DNA from: Chloroflexota bacterium
GTDB taxonomy: Bacteria > Chloroflexota > Limnocylindria > Limnocylindrales > CSP1-4
Assembly: GCA_021790715.1 (NCBI GenBank)
Contig: JAJYGK010000143.1
Coordinates: 1-6,166 of the forward strand
DNA: 6,166 nucleotides
Direction: 5' to 3'
Shown: one piece after another, positions 4,692-6,166 of the stretch
Layout of the letters: each line of letters starts with the position of its first letter
How positions within the stretch are numbered: the first letter of the stretch is position 1
Translations under genes and position numbers: made by a program
Notes under the pieces: generated by a model
Seen by the model: only the letters and a program-made list of their open reading frames with translations
What the model was told of the DNA's origin: nothing
Databases searched by the model: none

Positions 4692-5342
4692 GTGCCGTTC
4701 GAGCTCTTCGGTCACCGCGATCGCCCGGCGTCGGTTCCGGGGTCGCCACCCGGCGAGCCGGCCGTGTCCGCCGCGCCCGGAGGTGCCGGGACCGCCGGGA
4801 TCGAGGCGTTCACCCCGGACGCGCGCATCGTCGGTCGCGTCCGCATCGAGGGGCGGCTCTCCGACGCGCTCAACCGGCGCGTGCCCATCCCCGTGGATGA
4901 TGTCCGGCGCGGACCTCTCGACGCCGCGGATCTGCCGGCCGACCCCGACCTGCATGAACTCGACCCCTACGAGCTGGTGGTGGTGGCGGCTGGCCCCGAC
5001 AGCCAGCCGGACCTGGCCCCCGAGCGGCGCGCGGCGCTGCGAGTCCGCAAGGAGCGGTACGGGGTGTGCTGCGAGGTGGACGGGGGCAGGGTCTACGGGA
5101 CCGTGCACCTCCACCCGGGGACGGATCCCGCCGAGCTGCTGGGGCGCCGACCCGACCTCTTCGTCGCCGTCACCGATGCCGACGTGTGCCTCGGGCCGGC
5201 TTCGCCGTGCGACGCGGCGCTCGATGTCGCCTTCGTGAACGTGACGTACCTGCGCCGCATCGTGCCGATCGACGAGACCGGCGTCGCCGTCGGAGATGCG
5301 ACAGCGTCGGATGCCGACGCGGGGACGGACCGGGCGTCTTGA
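4692..5342 (+). CDS. Hypothetical protein with two internal copies of a small beta-rich domain (DUF6812-like?)
   Basis: I do not firmly recognise this 216-residue protein. After a Pro/Gly/Ala linker (about 11-36) it has two similar segments. Copy 1 begins RIVGRVRIEGRLSDALNRR (45-63), followed by VPIPVDDVRRG and DPYELVVVAA (91-100). Copy 2 begins RVYGTVHLHPGTDPAELLGR (133-152), followed by LFVAVTDADVCLG and DVAFVNVTYLRRIVPI. The pattern of a short strand pair, a DxLN-type helix, a xxVTDADV strand and a final V-rich strand recalls small Chloroflexi domains such as DUF6812, from memory only. No signal peptide or membrane helix is seen, so it is probably cytosolic. The start is the GTG at 4692, placed by TACAAT; the ATG at 4671 would add 7 residues. 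Its stop overlaps the RDD gene start by 4 nt, so the two are probably translated together. Confidence 0.75.
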   Translation: MPFELFGHRDRPASVPGSPPGEPAVSAAPGGAGTAGIEAFTPDARIVGRVRIEGRLSDALNRRVPIPVDDVRRGPLDAADLPADPDLHELDPYELVVVAAGPDSQPDLAPERRAALRVRKERYGVCCEVDGGRVYGTVHLHPGTDPAELLGRRPDLFVAVTDADVCLGPASPCDAALDVAFVNVTYLRRIVPIDETGVAVGDATASDADAGTDRAS

Positions 5343-6166
5343 GCGTCGCAACCGAACAGCCGGGCGGCATCTGGCCGCGGGCCGTTGCCACCGTCGTCGA
5401 CCTCGTCCTCGTGGTGGTCGCGTGGTTCGTTGCCGTGTGGCTGTTCCTCGAGGTGCTCACCCTGACCGGTGCGGTCGATCCGGCGACGCTCCAGTCGATC
5501 TCGGTCACGGAGACGACGCTCACCCCGCAGCAGTCCACGCTCGCCCTCTTCGCGGGTGGCATCCTGCTCGTGCTCCGCGGCCTCTACCTCGTCTACGCGT
5601 GGGCCGCGGTCGGGCATACGCCCGGCCAGCAACTCATGGGGCTCTCCGTCCGGGACGCGCGAACGGGCGGACAGCTGTCGGTCGGCCGTGCCGCGCTGCG
5701 CTGGTTCATCAGCGAACTGCCCGGCGTCGGCCTGTTGCTGAGCGTCGGTATCCTCGCGTGGTATGGGTTGATCGCGCTCTCGATCGCCCGGAGCCCGTCG
5801 CGCCGCGGCATGCACGACGTCGTGGCGGGCTCCGTCGTCGTGAGCCGGCCCAGGGAGGCACGAGGGAGCACGAGGAGCACGCCGATGACGGGTTCGATGG
5901 ACCCCGGGACCCAGGCGCCCGGACCGGGCACGGGATCGTCACCGGGTGGGCCGCCATCCGGTGGGACCGGCAGCTGGGGCCCGCCGCCCGGCGCGTCGCC
6001 GGCGTCGGCCGGCTGGACCGCCCCGCCCGGCGAGTCGTCTCCGGCATCGTCCGACTGGGGCCCGCCGCCCGGCGGGGCAGCTTCCGCGCCGTCCGCGCCG
6101 CCCGACTGGGCTCCTCCGCCGGGCCCGCCGCCCGACTGGGCGCCGCCGGGCCCGCCGCCCGGTGCC
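5339..6166 (+). CDS. RDD-family membrane protein with Pro/Gly/Trp repeat tail (3' end beyond window)
   Basis: The frame is open for 276 codons from a TTG start to the window edge with no stop, so the gene is partial. RDD hallmarks are WPRAVATVVDLVLVVVAW (12-29; R14 and D21), GHTPGQQLMGLSVRDARTGG (92-111), an ALRW helix start (119-122), and SRRGMHDVVAGSVVV (154-168). Membrane segments are about 15-40, 68-92 and 124-150. From about 170 the chain is low-complexity Gly/Pro/Ser/Ala with tryptophans at 213, 226, 240, 257 and 267, most followed by G/A-PPPG or APPG; it is predicted disordered. RDD domains occur in many membrane proteins; their role is mostly unknown, with Na+/H+ antiport reported for some. 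The TTG (5339-5341) is chosen because no ATG precedes the RDD core and it overlaps the preceding stop in TTGA, implying translational coupling. The next in-frame ATG (residue 100) would remove two helices. Confidence 0.85.
   Translation, partial: MSVATEQPGGIWPRAVATVVDLVLVVVAWFVAVWLFLEVLTLTGAVDPATLQSISVTETTLTPQQSTLALFAGGILLVLRGLYLVYAWAAVGHTPGQQLMGLSVRDARTGGQLSVGRAALRWFISELPGVGLLLSVGILAWYGLIALSIARSPSRRGMHDVVAGSVVVSRPREARGSTRSTPMTGSMDPGTQAPGPGTGSSPGGPPSGGTGSWGPPPGASPASAGWTAPPGESSPASSDWGPPPGGAASAPSAPPDWAPPPGPPPDWAPPGPPPGA
5976..6166 (+). repeat. Imperfect coding repeat W-x-PPPG in the RDD protein tail
   Basis: The DNA around 5976, 6015, 6057, 6108 and 6138 repeats near-identical stretches such as GACTGGGCNCCNCCG and GGCCCGCCGCCCGG. 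These encode SWGPPPG, GWTAPPG, DWGPPPG, DWAPPPG and DWAPPGPPPG. Spacings between tryptophans are 13, 14, 17 and 10 residues. The repeat continues to the window edge and probably beyond it. Confidence 0.8.

Noticed and set aside
3399..5351. A 650-codon minus-strand open frame antisense to the SRPBCC, MscS and two-repeat genes
   Set aside because: It overlaps three genes with recognisable domain signatures or promoter and coupling support on the plus strand. Its translation is Arg/Asp/His-rich low-complexity sequence, typical of an antisense shadow in GC-rich DNA, with no motif.

Overview
The window is very GC-rich (roughly 70% by eye) and densely coding, with six protein genes, no RNA gene, no CRISPR array and no recognisable transposase or integrase. 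Base composition, TANNNT-type -10 boxes that often sit directly on the start codon (leaderless or short-leader transcripts), and an RDD protein with a Pro/Gly/Trp tail suggest a high-GC Chloroflexota lineage (Limnocylindria-like) or an actinobacterium. This assignment is inferred from style and was not tested against a database.

Layout. Bases 1-141 hold no gene but carry a 25-bp tandem array in which every unit is a small hairpin, closed by a longer hairpin. It lies just beyond the 3' end of a minus-strand class V PLP enzyme (142-1419; cysteine-desulfurase-like, but with Tyr at the position I align to the catalytic Cys). A 164-bp divergent intergenic region (1420-1583) separates it from a plus-strand class III PLP aminotransferase of the glutamate-1-semialdehyde aminomutase type (1584-3026). 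This region has two candidate promoters and several dyads, so the two PLP genes may be co-regulated. All remaining genes are on the plus strand: a CoxG-like SRPBCC protein (3161-3628), a three-TM MscS channel (3720-4646), an unrecognised two-repeat protein (4692-5342), and an RDD-family membrane protein (5339 to the window end) that starts at TTG overlapping the previous stop by 4 nt and has a disordered W-x-PPPG repeat tail.

How they fit together. The two PLP enzymes look like a metabolic pair, but nothing here names their substrates. The SRPBCC gene and mscS-type gene are probably co-transcribed. The two-repeat protein and RDD protein are a tightly coupled pair with their own TACAAT promoter. 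No defence, mobile or biosynthetic system is evident. The most interesting items are the hairpin array, the 24-bp repeat carrying the SRPBCC stop codon, the internal duplication in the 4692-5342 protein, the RDD tail, and the recurring TACANT start-proximal promoters.
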